From the NCBI GenBank assembly GCA_026421215.1, contig JAPKBN010000005.1, forward strand, positions 1-64,000: 64,000 nucleotides of DNA, written 5' to 3'. A program made the position numbers and the translations under genes. Positions within the stretch are counted from its first letter, which is position 1; each line of letters begins with the position of its first letter. Below are positions 8,883-17,871 of the stretch, piece after piece. A model generated the notes under the pieces. The model was given only the letters and a program-made list of their open reading frames with translations, was not told the origin of the DNA and ran no database searches. Source of the DNA: Dehalococcoidia bacterium (GTDB taxonomy: Bacteria; Chloroflexota; Dehalococcoidia; Lucifugimonadales; Lucifugimonadaceae).

Positions 8883-9218
8883 TTGCGCCGGGTGAACCAA
8901 CAGGATGGACCGCCGAAACCGATGCCGGACCCCGCCCCGCTTCTACAAGAGCATTGGTCGGCTAACGGAGCTGCCCTAAAGCTTCTGTGGATCAACCTCC
9001 TGTTGATGACCACGGCCGCTGTATCGCTAGGGTTCGCACATGCGATCATCCCATCGGCCGTCGATAGTGGCACTTTCTCCCGAACGGCGTCTCGCTTTCG
9101 TCCTTTTCTCTACGTGATCGGAACGATCGCGATTGTCATCGCCCTCGCCAATGCCTTCTTCATTATTGATATCAGCCGCGGCTGGATCGAAGACATTTAC
9201 CCGAGGTGGTATCAGTAA
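8883..9218 (+). CDS. Small membrane protein heading the ACIII operon
   Basis: A 111-residue protein with two predicted membrane helices, LKLLWINLLLMTTAAVSLGF and FLYVIGTIAIVIALANAFFI, and a short soluble C-terminus ending DIYPRWYQ. I do not recognise a family. The frame opens with TTG at 8883; ATG at 8922 is an alternative start that keeps both helices. Its place directly before ActA suggests an accessory or assembly subunit of alternative complex III. Confidence 0.65.
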   Translation: MRRVNQQDGPPKPMPDPAPLLQEHWSANGAALKLLWINLLLMTTAAVSLGFAHAIIPSAVDSGTFSRTASRFRPFLYVIGTIAIVIALANAFFIIDISRGWIEDIYPRWYQ

Positions 9219-9375
9219 CGCCAGGGGTGTTGCTAAAAACGCGTAATTAACGACCGGCCGCTTAACCGGCCAGCCTTCTTAAGAGTCGCAGCGTGCTGCG
9301 AGTGGTGAAAAGACACTGAACCAGCAACCTAATACGGAAACCGGCCGGCCCGCATGGGTCAAGGTCCTGATCCCT

Positions 9376-10059
9376 GTGCTCGCGCTCGGTGGTCTTGGGG
9401 TCACCGCCGTTATGGGGTTCGTGATGGTATTCATCATTACGGCGTGGTTCGGTAATCCGTTGCCGGTTTTAGGTTTCGACCAGAGTCCTGAGCAGCCAAT
9501 TGCATTCCCCCACACGGCGCACGCTGGCAGCGAGCCTCTTCTAAATACAGACGGCAGCCCGAAGTTGGACGCCGATGGCAACCAGCTCACTGGTATCGGC
9601 CTGGACTGCACCTTCTGCCATCGCACGGTCACGAGCACCAACGCCGCCGGCATCCCTCCGGTGGAAACATGTGTCACCTGCCACCGAGTCATCGGTGCAA
9701 CCGACAGTGAGCCGCTGACTTTGCTGAGGACCATCGGATTGGGAGAAGATCCCGGGCCGATCCAATGGAAGCGGGTTCACCGCTTGCCCGACCACGTCCG
9801 CTTCGTACATGAGCCGCACATACGGTTTCTGACGGCGGCGGGGAACACTGATGTAATCGCTAACCGGGACGAGGCAGCGATCCTCGCCGGTACGCAGATG
9901 GACGGCTCCGTCGTGGCGGCCGTCACCTGTTCTACCTGCCACGGTGACATCAAATCACAGGAACAGGTTGCGCAAGTAGAACCGTTGAAGATGGGACAGT
10001 GCGTCGACTGCCATCGGAAAAACAACGCACCAACCGACTGCACAACCTGTCACTTTTAA
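9376..10059 (+). CDS. actA: Alternative complex III subunit ActA, pentaheme cytochrome c
   Basis: A membrane-anchored multiheme cytochrome c that passes electrons out of alternative complex III on the periplasmic side. Five CxxCH haem sites are visible: CTFCH (~78), CVTCH (~99), CSTCH (~185), CVDCH (~209) and CTTCH (~222), matching the five haems of ActA. One N-terminal membrane helix precedes them. The GTG at 9376 would start inside the helix. The same frame is open upstream to 9286 and encodes a Lys/Arg-containing stretch (TGRPAWVKVLIPV) that would fit a cytoplasmic N-terminus; the only upstream start-like codon is CTG at 9316. First recognised ACIII subunit of the operon. Confidence 0.88.
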   Translation: MLALGGLGVTAVMGFVMVFIITAWFGNPLPVLGFDQSPEQPIAFPHTAHAGSEPLLNTDGSPKLDADGNQLTGIGLDCTFCHRTVTSTNAAGIPPVETCVTCHRVIGATDSEPLTLLRTIGLGEDPGPIQWKRVHRLPDHVRFVHEPHIRFLTAAGNTDVIANRDEAAILAGTQMDGSVVAAVTCSTCHGDIKSQEQVAQVEPLKMGQCVDCHRKNNAPTDCTTCHF

Positions 10060-10146
10060 AAAGAACTATTGGACCGTGTCTGCAGGGTTTTCTGCGGCAC
10101 GAAAATTTCGGAACTTATACAAGGAAGAGATGGCGACCCGAATCCC

Positions 10147-12456
10147 ATGAAGCTCTCCAGACGGGAATTCATGACCCTCGCGGGCGGCTCCACTGTTGGA
10201 GCTGTCATTTTTACCGCGTGCGGTGTCCCTGCGGATGAACTACTTGTCGAAGCTCCGCTCGATCTGCCTGAAGACCTTGTAACTGGCATTGACAGCTGGT
10301 TTGCGACGACGGATGACTCCGGACTCGGAGTCATCGTCCGTGTCATGGAAGGCCGGGCGAAGAAAATCGCCGGAAACCCTGATTACCCGATCAACGTCGG
10401 CAAGCACGCCGTGCACTCAGACTTTGCGTTGCAGGCGCTTTACCATCCGGATCGGGTGGAGGGACCAATGCGGCGCCGGTCAGCCGGCCAGCCCCTTGTT
10501 CCAATCTCATGGGACGAGGCCAGTGACCTTCTGGCACAGTGGATGACCGACGCAGACGGCAACCTTGCCGTCGTCACAAACCCGATTCGTGGCGGAGACG
10601 CCAGGATTGCCGGAGACGTGGCATCGGCCTTCAACGGCCGGCTGATGTTCTTTGACCCGCTTGAACAGGGTGTTCTTCACCAGGCGGTCAAGACGGTGTT
10701 CAACCAGAACCGCATTCCAGAATTTGATATCGCCAACGCGCACACCGTGCTTTCATTTGGTTGTGATTGGCTAGGGACCTGGCTCTCGCCGGTTCGCTAC
10801 AGCACGAAGTACGGTGACTTCCGGGGTGGAGATCATCGCGGCTTCATGATGCACGCCGAATCGCGCATGTCGATCACCGCCGCTGCGGCCGACCAATGGC
10901 TGACGGTCAAACCTGGATATGAGGGTGACCTCGCCATCAGCATCGCCAGCGTCATCGTCAAAGAAAAGCTGGTCCCAGACGCCAACATATCTGCTTATAC
11001 CGCCAACATTCCTCAAGGCGAACTCGACAACTGGGCGCCCGAACTTGTCGCCGACAGGATCGGTGTGTCTGTTGAGCGCATCAACGATGCGGCGCGCAAG
11101 TTCGCAGGCGAAGGCCCGAGCATCGCATTTGGTGGTGGTTCGGCCGGAGCACAGACAAACGGTGTGTTCAACCTGACCGCTGTCTACGCACTGAACATCC
11201 TCGCCGGAACTGTCGGCAAAGCGGGTGGGATTCAGTTCAACCCTGCCGGATCACAGGATCTGCCGGACTCAGCCACCGGCGCATCATTTGAAGTCTGGGA
11301 GGAGGAACTCTCCCAATGGCGCGCAGGCAATGTTAAGACCGTGATATTGCGGGGCGCTGACCTGGTCCACGGCCTGCCTCGATCCGTAGACGCCGGCGGG
11401 GCTTTGGATAACGTTGACAACGTTGTCGCTTTCACCAGTGTTCTGGACGAAAGTTCCACACACGCCAACCTGATCCTCCCAGAAAACTCCTACCTGGAGA
11501 ACTGGGGGCTCGACGTGCCGGAACCGGCGCCCGGGTACGAGGTGGTCGGCATTCGGCAGCCCGTCGTCAACGCTCCGTTGGACGGTGAGACAAAAGCACG
11601 GCTGTACGACAGTCGTAACTTTCTCGACACCCTGATACAGGCAGCTGGATCACGGGTACCAGTGAACAGCGTAAAAGAGTTCGTCGAGGACACGGTCGCA
11701 GATATCTTCTCCGCCGGCCGTGGATCCGTAACTGCCGGAGACGCCCGGCTGTTCATGAACGGCGTTTTGCAGCGCGGTGGCTGGTGGGACGTGAACGCCA
11801 CGGAAACCACCGGTTCACCGTCGAACATCTCATCACCGATCGCCAAAGCGGCGGGACCGGGACTATCCGAAATTGAAGTGGGCGTAGAAGGACACGTGTT
11901 CACACTCGTGCCCTTCGCCCACCAGTCTCTTCTTGACGGCCGGAACGCCTCAACACCATGGGCTCAGGCCACTCCAGACCCGATCACCACGGTGGCATGG
12001 TCAACGTGGGCGGAGATTAATTTCGACAAAGCCAAAGAGATGGGCATCAGCGAAGGCCAGTGGATCAAGGTTCGTACCACGGTCGGTGAAATAACCGTCC
12101 AGGCGTACCCGCATCCAGGGATTTCGCCTGACGTAATTGCCATCCCGATCGGCCAAGGCCACAAGGAAGAAATCGGCGGACGGTACGCCGAAGACCGAGG
12201 CGAGAATGTTTTAAACATCCTTGTCGACAAGAAAGAATCAGAGACCGGCGCTCTAGCATGGGCTGCAACGCGGGCCGTTGTGAGCAAATCCGGTGGCAAG
12301 AAAGAATTCCCGAAGTTCGAGGGCGACGCGAAGGACATTATTCGTCCCGCCGAACACGGGGTTCCGATCCTTATCGTCGAGCCGGGTCAAACCGCGCACG
12401 AGGCCGAGGAACACAACCACGAACTTCATCTCCGTTTCATCTCGAACGACGAGTAG
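10147..12456 (+). CDS. actB: Alternative complex III subunit ActB, molybdopterin-oxidoreductase-like part
   Basis: A ~769-residue protein of the molybdopterin oxidoreductase fold. In ACIII the equivalent region has lost its Mo cofactor and serves as a structural/electron-transfer scaffold. The N-terminus MKLSRREFMTLAGG is a twin-arginine signal, followed by a lipobox-like FTACG, so it is probably a Tat-exported lipoprotein. The frame extends back to 10069, but ATG 10147 starts the Tat signal. In described ACIII complexes this domain is fused to an Fe-S domain; here the Fe-S part is a separate gene 20 bases downstream. Confidence 0.88.
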   Translation: MKLSRREFMTLAGGSTVGAVIFTACGVPADELLVEAPLDLPEDLVTGIDSWFATTDDSGLGVIVRVMEGRAKKIAGNPDYPINVGKHAVHSDFALQALYHPDRVEGPMRRRSAGQPLVPISWDEASDLLAQWMTDADGNLAVVTNPIRGGDARIAGDVASAFNGRLMFFDPLEQGVLHQAVKTVFNQNRIPEFDIANAHTVLSFGCDWLGTWLSPVRYSTKYGDFRGGDHRGFMMHAESRMSITAAAADQWLTVKPGYEGDLAISIASVIVKEKLVPDANISAYTANIPQGELDNWAPELVADRIGVSVERINDAARKFAGEGPSIAFGGGSAGAQTNGVFNLTAVYALNILAGTVGKAGGIQFNPAGSQDLPDSATGASFEVWEEELSQWRAGNVKTVILRGADLVHGLPRSVDAGGALDNVDNVVAFTSVLDESSTHANLILPENSYLENWGLDVPEPAPGYEVVGIRQPVVNAPLDGETKARLYDSRNFLDTLIQAAGSRVPVNSVKEFVEDTVADIFSAGRGSVTAGDARLFMNGVLQRGGWWDVNATETTGSPSNISSPIAKAAGPGLSEIEVGVEGHVFTLVPFAHQSLLDGRNASTPWAQATPDPITTVAWSTWAEINFDKAKEMGISEGQWIKVRTTVGEITVQAYPHPGISPDVIAIPIGQGHKEEIGGRYAEDRGENVLNILVDKKESETGALAWAATRAVVSKSGGKKEFPKFEGDAKDIIRPAEHGVPILIVEPGQTAHEAEEHNHELHLRFISNDE

Positions 12457-12475
12457 CTGAGGGTTTCGAACTTAA

Positions 12476-13216
12476 ATGGTTACAGCTGCAGAGAGGGTTT
12501 CCAGCCACAAATGGGGCATGGTCGTTGACGTCGACCGTTGCACCGGATGTCAGGCGTGCGTCATGGCATGCCAGGCTGAAAACAACATTCCCCTTTCAAC
12601 GGAAGACATATACAGGCAGAAGCGAACCTTCGCTTGGATTCGGGTAGAACGCTACTGGTATGGCGACTTCCCGGATGTGAAGGCGCGGTTTATCCCGATA
12701 ATGTGCCAGCATTGCGAAAACGCGCCGTGCGAGCCCGTATGTCCGGTGTTTGCCACTTACCACAACACTGAAGGCATGAACGTCCAGATCTACAACCGCT
12801 GTGTCGGCACTCGATACTGCGCAAACGGTTGTCCTTACAACGTCCGGTTCTTCAACTACTGGGAGCCCGTCTGGCCGGTTTCGCTACGTAACCAGTTGAA
12901 CCCGGATGTCACGGTGAGAAGTCGTGGAATCATGGAGAAGTGCAGTTTCTGTGTGCAGCGGATTCGACGCGGCGTCCGAGAGGCCGCTCGCGATGGCCAT
13001 GATCTCCAGGACGGGGACATCGGAACGGCTTGCACTGACGCTTGCCCGACCAACGCTCTTGTATTTGGCGATTACAACGACGAAAACAGCCGTGTTTCTA
13101 TCATGGCAAAAGACGACCGCAAATACACGCTACTGGACGCCCTGAATACCGACCCCAATGTCCTTTACCTGGCGCAGGTAGACGCTACCGGAGGAGCAAT
13201 CGGTGGCCACGACTAG
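12476..13216 (+). CDS. Alternative complex III Fe-S subunit (ActB C-terminal domain as separate gene)
   Basis: A 246-residue ferredoxin-type protein with four cysteine clusters: CTGCQACVMAC near residue 23, CQHCENAPCEPVCP, CVGTRYCANGCP, and CSFC plus CTDACP. This is the DmsB/NrfC/PsrB pattern and corresponds to the C-terminal domain of fused ActB, carrying three or four Fe-S clusters that relay electrons from quinol to the haem subunits. It has no signal of its own and presumably travels with its Tat-dependent partner. Its 3' end overlaps the next gene by 14 bases. Confidence 0.88.
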   Translation: MVTAAERVSSHKWGMVVDVDRCTGCQACVMACQAENNIPLSTEDIYRQKRTFAWIRVERYWYGDFPDVKARFIPIMCQHCENAPCEPVCPVFATYHNTEGMNVQIYNRCVGTRYCANGCPYNVRFFNYWEPVWPVSLRNQLNPDVTVRSRGIMEKCSFCVQRIRRGVREAARDGHDLQDGDIGTACTDACPTNALVFGDYNDENSRVSIMAKDDRKYTLLDALNTDPNVLYLAQVDATGGAIGGHD

Positions 13217-14621
13217 CCTGATAACGGACGCTCCGGATGACCGACCGTCCAACATAGAATCCACGGCTCTTCTCGCCGGCGAAGGCAGGACAGCTGCCGG
13301 AACTGGCCTGAAGCGATTCATGTGGCTGCTCGCTGCACTGTCTGTAATCGGCTTTGTTGGAATTGTCTTCCGCTTCATCAACGACGATGGCAGGCAGGAT
13401 TGGGGTTTCTACGCCGCAACACTCGCGTGGATGCTGACCATCTTCGGCGGCGCGCCGATGGTGGCTATCGCCCCCGCGCTCGCCAAGGCCAACTGGGTAA
13501 GGCCAGTGGCGCGTATCGCGTCGCTTGGCGCTATCGTTACGGCGATCATTGCCCTGTTGATGATCCCGTTGTTGTTCAAGTTCCCGGCGCTGACCCAATT
13601 CTCGGAAGTCCTCGGCGACGACGTGCGACGCAGGTCGATATGGTTTGACTCCCGTGATTACGCACCGCATTTCTGGAATGTCCTAATCCTGTTGACGCTG
13701 GCCCTTGTTGGGATAGCGATGGCGTACGTGATGGCTATCCCGGATTTCGCTGCAATACGAGACCACGGCACTGGATGGAAACAGCGCTGGGGCAAGAAGC
13801 TGGCACGCGGGTTCTACGGCCGTCCGCAGCAGTGGGAATGGCTGAAGATGCGTATAGGCATCACGGGCGCTCTCTACTTTGCGATGCTCCTGTACACGAA
13901 CTTCACATTCAGTCTCGATTTCGCCGTGAGCCTGGTTCCCGGTTGGAAGGACTCGCTCTTCCCCTTCTACCACACGATAAGTACCTTCCAGGCAGGCATC
14001 GCCTTCACCATCATCGGTGTCTGGGCAGCACGTCGCTGGGGAGGGATGAACAAGTACGTAGGCCATGAACAGATGTGGTCCCTTGGCAAGTTCATGCTCG
14101 CCACGACACTGTTGTGGTTCTACTTCTTTTACTCCAGTTTCATCGTCTTCTGGTACGGAAGATCTGAGTCTGACTCGGCCACTATCAAGTTGCTCGTGTC
14201 CGGTCCCTACATCTACCTGTTCTGGACGGTCTTCTTTCTAGTGTTCATCATTCCGTGGTGGATCATGATCTGGAACAAGGTCAGGGACAGCGTGTGGGGA
14301 CCGCCAATTGCGGCCTTTATCATCCTGATTGGACTGTTCCTGGATCGCATCAGGATCTATGTAGCGTCCTGGAGCGCGGTTCCGGACGATCTCGAACTTG
14401 CAACAACCAGCATCTTGCAAGATATGCCAGATACCATGTGGCCGGACGTGTTTGATGTGTTCATCATGGTCGGGCTCCCGGCGCTCGGCCTTCTTTCAAT
14501 CCTGTTGGTGACCCGGCTGGTTCCGCTGGTGTCCCTCTGGGAAATCCAACAGTCACGCCTGATAACCAAACCAGTACGGTTCCTACGGAGCCACGTCCAG
14601 TTGGTGGGTAAACCCGACTAA
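13203..14621 (+). CDS. actF: Alternative complex III NrfD-like membrane subunit, ActF-type
   Basis: A 472-residue polytopic protein of the NrfD/PsrC family with about ten membrane helices. I assign it as ActF rather than ActC because the following gene carries the conserved ActC motifs and this one has FYSSFIVFWYGR and WFYFFYSSF segments. It would form half of the membrane core. The GTG start lies inside the end of the Fe-S gene and the stop overlaps the next ATG (TAATG), so the genes are translationally coupled. The order F before C differs from the usual A-B-C-D-E-F. Confidence 0.8.
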   Translation: MATTSLITDAPDDRPSNIESTALLAGEGRTAAGTGLKRFMWLLAALSVIGFVGIVFRFINDDGRQDWGFYAATLAWMLTIFGGAPMVAIAPALAKANWVRPVARIASLGAIVTAIIALLMIPLLFKFPALTQFSEVLGDDVRRRSIWFDSRDYAPHFWNVLILLTLALVGIAMAYVMAIPDFAAIRDHGTGWKQRWGKKLARGFYGRPQQWEWLKMRIGITGALYFAMLLYTNFTFSLDFAVSLVPGWKDSLFPFYHTISTFQAGIAFTIIGVWAARRWGGMNKYVGHEQMWSLGKFMLATTLLWFYFFYSSFIVFWYGRSESDSATIKLLVSGPYIYLFWTVFFLVFIIPWWIMIWNKVRDSVWGPPIAAFIILIGLFLDRIRIYVASWSAVPDDLELATTSILQDMPDTMWPDVFDVFIMVGLPALGLLSILLVTRLVPLVSLWEIQQSRLITKPVRFLRSHVQLVGKPD

Positions 14622-16000
14622 TGCAACAGCGACGCATACTCGACGAATTCACCGTAAACCACGAGCTTCTGCGCGGGAATCTGGCGACGCCCAAGTGGTG
14701 GCTGCCTACGGTTCTTGGCCTCCTCGTGGTGGTGCTATTCGGCTTCACCCTGATGGGAATCATGTTCAACCGTGGCCTTGGTGTCACCGGTTTGAGCAGG
14801 CCCGTCTACTGGGGATTGTTTATTACCACCTTCGTGTTCTGGGTTGGTATTAGCCACGCCGGGATCATGATCTCGGCAATTCTCCGGCTGACTCAGGCGG
14901 AGTGGCGCAGACCTGTGACACGCGCGGCGGAACTCCTTACGGTGTTCTCGCTGTTGACAGCTTTGTTCTTCCCCCTCATCCACGCCGGACGACCGTGGAG
15001 AATCTTTTACTGGATTACACCGTACGACTTCGCACGCGGCATCTTCCCGAACGCCCGCTCTCCGCTGGTGTGGGACCCGTTTGCGATCGGCACCTACCTC
15101 ACGGGTAGCACGTTGTTCCTGTATGTTGCGCTCCTCCCAGATCTTGGCGTGTTGCGTGACCGGACGACCGGTTGGAAGCGCTCCTTCTACACGGTTGCAT
15201 CGCTCGGATGGCGCGGTAATCCGCGGCAGTGGCGTCTCCAGACCGTAGCTGGAATCCTCCTATCGGCTCTGATGCTTCCGATCTTCGTATCGGTCCACAG
15301 CATTGTGTCGTGGGACTTCGCCGTCACACCCGCAGTTGAAGGCTGGCACTCCACTGTGTTTGCCCCATACTTCGTCGTCGGCGCGGTCCACTCCGGTGTG
15401 TCTGCTGTTGTGACGATGATGGCGCTCATGCGCTGGCTCTGGGGCTGGGACAACTACATCCGCCCGGAACACTTTGATGCGCTTGCAAGACTGCTCATCG
15501 TCGTGGCCTGTGCGTGGTTGGCTTTGACATTTGCCGAGCTCATCTTCGGTGTCTACAGCCTGGAGGCTCCTGAACGGGCGCTTCGGGAAATGCAAATGTT
15601 CGAGTGGCCCTGGAACCTCTTATTCATAATTTTCTTCTTAACGGGCTTCGCTATACCTGTGCCGTTGTGGTTCTTTAAACGTGTCCGGAACAACATAGCG
15701 ATGATGTTCTGGACGTCCATCCTGGTGAACATTGGGATGTGGCTTGAACGTTTCTTGATCATTGTCCCGGGACTCTCAAGGAAACAACCGTTCGTATTCA
15801 CGTGGGACTCGTATCAGGTCAGCCCTCTGGAATGGGGTCTCCTGTTGTGGTCGTTCGCATGGGTGATGATGTTGATGCTGTTGTTCTCCAAGTTTTTCCC
15901 GTTGATACCGCTCTTCGAGACCAAAGAAAGCCAGGTTTTCACGACTGATGTCCAGATCGGGCGCGTGACCATGCCGGCTGTAATCAGGGAATTGGATTAG
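14621..16000 (+). CDS. actC: Alternative complex III quinol-binding membrane subunit ActC
   Basis: A 459-residue NrfD-family integral membrane protein with about ten helices. The conserved ActC stretch GISHAGIMISAILRLTQAEW, then FFPLIHAGRPW, PNARSPLVWD and LLPDLGVLRDR, marks it as the subunit that forms the quinol site and the putative proton path. The ATG overlaps the stop of the preceding gene by one base. It is followed by ActD after 10 bases. Confidence 0.9.
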   Translation: MQQRRILDEFTVNHELLRGNLATPKWWLPTVLGLLVVVLFGFTLMGIMFNRGLGVTGLSRPVYWGLFITTFVFWVGISHAGIMISAILRLTQAEWRRPVTRAAELLTVFSLLTALFFPLIHAGRPWRIFYWITPYDFARGIFPNARSPLVWDPFAIGTYLTGSTLFLYVALLPDLGVLRDRTTGWKRSFYTVASLGWRGNPRQWRLQTVAGILLSALMLPIFVSVHSIVSWDFAVTPAVEGWHSTVFAPYFVVGAVHSGVSAVVTMMALMRWLWGWDNYIRPEHFDALARLLIVVACAWLALTFAELIFGVYSLEAPERALREMQMFEWPWNLLFIIFFLTGFAIPVPLWFFKRVRNNIAMMFWTSILVNIGMWLERFLIIVPGLSRKQPFVFTWDSYQVSPLEWGLLLWSFAWVMMLMLLFSKFFPLIPLFETKESQVFTTDVQIGRVTMPAVIRELD

Positions 16001-16010
16001 GTAACGCACG

Positions 16011-16520
16011 ATGGCAGCTTCAAACAGCGTTCTAGGGCTGTACGACACACCAAATGCAGGCGCCGATGCCATGGACGGACTCAAGTCCGCCGGGTTTGAG
16101 CTTGGCACTTTTGACGTGCTCACCGGCACGCCGTATCCGGAGGGCGCGTTCGGCGAATACGTCCCACAGCACAGGCTATTCCGGTTCCCCTTCTTCGGGG
16201 CGATGGTGGGCATCACTCTGGCCATCTTGTTTACGGCCGGCACACAGCTCGCATATCCGGTAATCACCGGTGGTAAGCCGATCCTGGCCGTATTCGCCAT
16301 GCTAATCATTGCTTACGAACTAACTATGCTTGGCGCGGTGGTAGCGACCGTGGTCGGCATCATATTTGAGTCACGTCTACCGAACCTCAACCTTGGCGCG
16401 TACGACACACGAATCACCGAGGGTTACATCGGTGTCGTGGTTGAGTGCGAGGACGACCGATTGGAAGAGGCACGCGGAGTGCTACAGACAGCCGGCGCTC
16501 TGGAGATCAAAACGGCTTGA
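16011..16520 (+). CDS. actD: Alternative complex III subunit ActD (DUF3341)
   Basis: A 169-residue DUF3341 protein, the ActD subunit that packs against the membrane core. The N-terminal VLGLYDTPNAGADAMDGL is a soluble ferredoxin-like domain, followed by two membrane helices around residues 65-120 and a C-terminal soluble strand (EGYIGVVVEC). Its stop TGA overlaps the TTG start of ActE. Confidence 0.88.
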   Translation: MAASNSVLGLYDTPNAGADAMDGLKSAGFELGTFDVLTGTPYPEGAFGEYVPQHRLFRFPFFGAMVGITLAILFTAGTQLAYPVITGGKPILAVFAMLIIAYELTMLGAVVATVVGIIFESRLPNLNLGAYDTRITEGYIGVVVECEDDRLEEARGVLQTAGALEIKTA

Positions 16521-17113
16521 GTCTTCGAACGACAGAAATCTCGCGCAACGTCCGATCCCGCTTCGCGGGCCGTCGTCTGATCATCGCGGTCGCATCGTTT
16601 GCCCTTCTGGCGACCGCATGTGTGCAGGAAAGCGGCGCGTACCCGATCGAGACCTTTACGGAGATGCACTACTCGCAGGCGTATCGCTCGCAGGAGATTC
16701 CACGCCTGAGTGGTGTCGAGTCTGCGGTGGCGTATAACGGCGAGGGCAACACCCAGGACGTTTCGGTCATGCTCCCGGCGTGGGAGGCTCACGCGTACGA
16801 CGCCAAAGCCGGAGCCGAGTTATACAGGATTAACTGCTCCGCATGCCATGGACAGGCAGGCCTCGGAGACGGACCGGCCGCAGCGCACATCACATCGCCA
16901 AATTCGGCATGGGCCACAGACAACGGATCTTCATATAACGGACCGCCAAACCTACAGGTATCGCGTACCCGAATAAATGAAGATGCAATGTTCGGCATCA
17001 TCAGCAACGGAATCCTTGTAATGCCAAGGTTTGGTCCGATTCTTTCGGAAGCCGATATCTGGGACGTGGTGCGGTACGTCTCCGACACATCAGGAACCGG
17101 ACTGGGACAGTAA
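16517..17113 (+). CDS. actE: Alternative complex III subunit ActE, monohaem lipoprotein cytochrome c
   Basis: A ~198-residue cytochrome c with one haem site CSACHG and distal Met candidates in the ILVMPRFG segment. The frame is open from 16445, but TTG 16517 (overlapping the ActD stop as TTGA) places RRLIIAVASFALLATAC as a lipoprotein signal peptide, giving a membrane-tethered periplasmic cytochrome. It would receive electrons from ActA and hand them to a terminal oxidase, for which no gene is present in this window. Last ACIII subunit of the operon. Confidence 0.85.
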   Translation: MSLRTTEISRNVRSRFAGRRLIIAVASFALLATACVQESGAYPIETFTEMHYSQAYRSQEIPRLSGVESAVAYNGEGNTQDVSVMLPAWEAHAYDAKAGAELYRINCSACHGQAGLGDGPAAAHITSPNSAWATDNGSSYNGPPNLQVSRTRINEDAMFGIISNGILVMPRFGPILSEADIWDVVRYVSDTSGTGLGQ

Positions 17114-17247
17114 GTCCTGAGGCAGCACGGTCTTAAACACGATTCATAAGGCCCGGAAATCACCAACCAGCGATACCATGGAACCATGGGACTCGTAACG
17201 GAATTAATCAGACCCTCGGAGCACAGTGCCGGGAAGCGGTAAGCAAA

Positions 17248-17871
17248 TTGAGCTACGCCGTCATAATCCGCACCATCTCGATAGTCGCCCTGTTGTTAGC
17301 GGTAACTTTTCCGTTGTTCGACAGTGCGTTGGCGCACGCCCAATCGGGCGACACGACCGGCAAAGACGTGTTGCCTGCTATCACGATAGGACCCGATCAG
17401 GACCGTGATTTTGAGAAGCGCGCTCAGAGCCTGGAAAAACAGCTGATCTGCCCTATCTGTCCCGGCGAGACACTCGATCAGTCCTTCGTCCAGATTAGCC
17501 AGGATATGAAGCGCATTCTTAGGGAGAAACTTCAGGCGGGTCAAGACGAAGGCCAGATAAAGGAGTTCTTCGCCGCTCGCTATGGCACAAGCGTTCTGGC
17601 AGCGCCGCCCCGGACCGGATTCAACCTTGTGACATGGATCGTCCCGCCCATCGGCATCGCTCTGGGAGTCGTCGGGCTGTTTTTCGTGATGCGACAGATG
17701 CGCCGTGGCAGCGTAAATCCAGTCGCGGCGGGAGTTGGAGGTATGATCTCCGGCGACTCCGTGGATGGCGAACTGGACGACTATCTAGCCGAGGTAGATC
17801 GCGATCTGGCGACAGATGATTCCCTTGATGGCGACCAGTGTGACGATAACGACAGGAGCTCTGAAGCCTAG
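17248..17871 (+). CDS. ccmH: Cytochrome c maturation protein CcmH
   Basis: A 207-residue CcmH-type thiol oxidoreductase that reduces apocytochrome c for haem attachment. It has a signal peptide (residues 1-30), the redox motif LICPICPGETLDQS near residue 66, helices QISQDMKRILREKL and EGQIKEFFAARYG, and a membrane helix near residue 140. An acidic C-terminal tail of ~50 residues is extra. TTG start. The stop abuts the ATG of ccmF (TAGATG). Confidence 0.88.
   Translation: MSYAVIIRTISIVALLLAVTFPLFDSALAHAQSGDTTGKDVLPAITIGPDQDRDFEKRAQSLEKQLICPICPGETLDQSFVQISQDMKRILREKLQAGQDEGQIKEFFAARYGTSVLAAPPRTGFNLVTWIVPPIGIALGVVGLFFVMRQMRRGSVNPVAAGVGGMISGDSVDGELDDYLAEVDRDLATDDSLDGDQCDDNDRSSEA

Noticed and set aside
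12440-12480. Frameshift joining the two ActB parts
   Set aside because: The first gene has a clear stop and the second has its own ATG and complete Fe-S domain, so two genes are the simpler reading.
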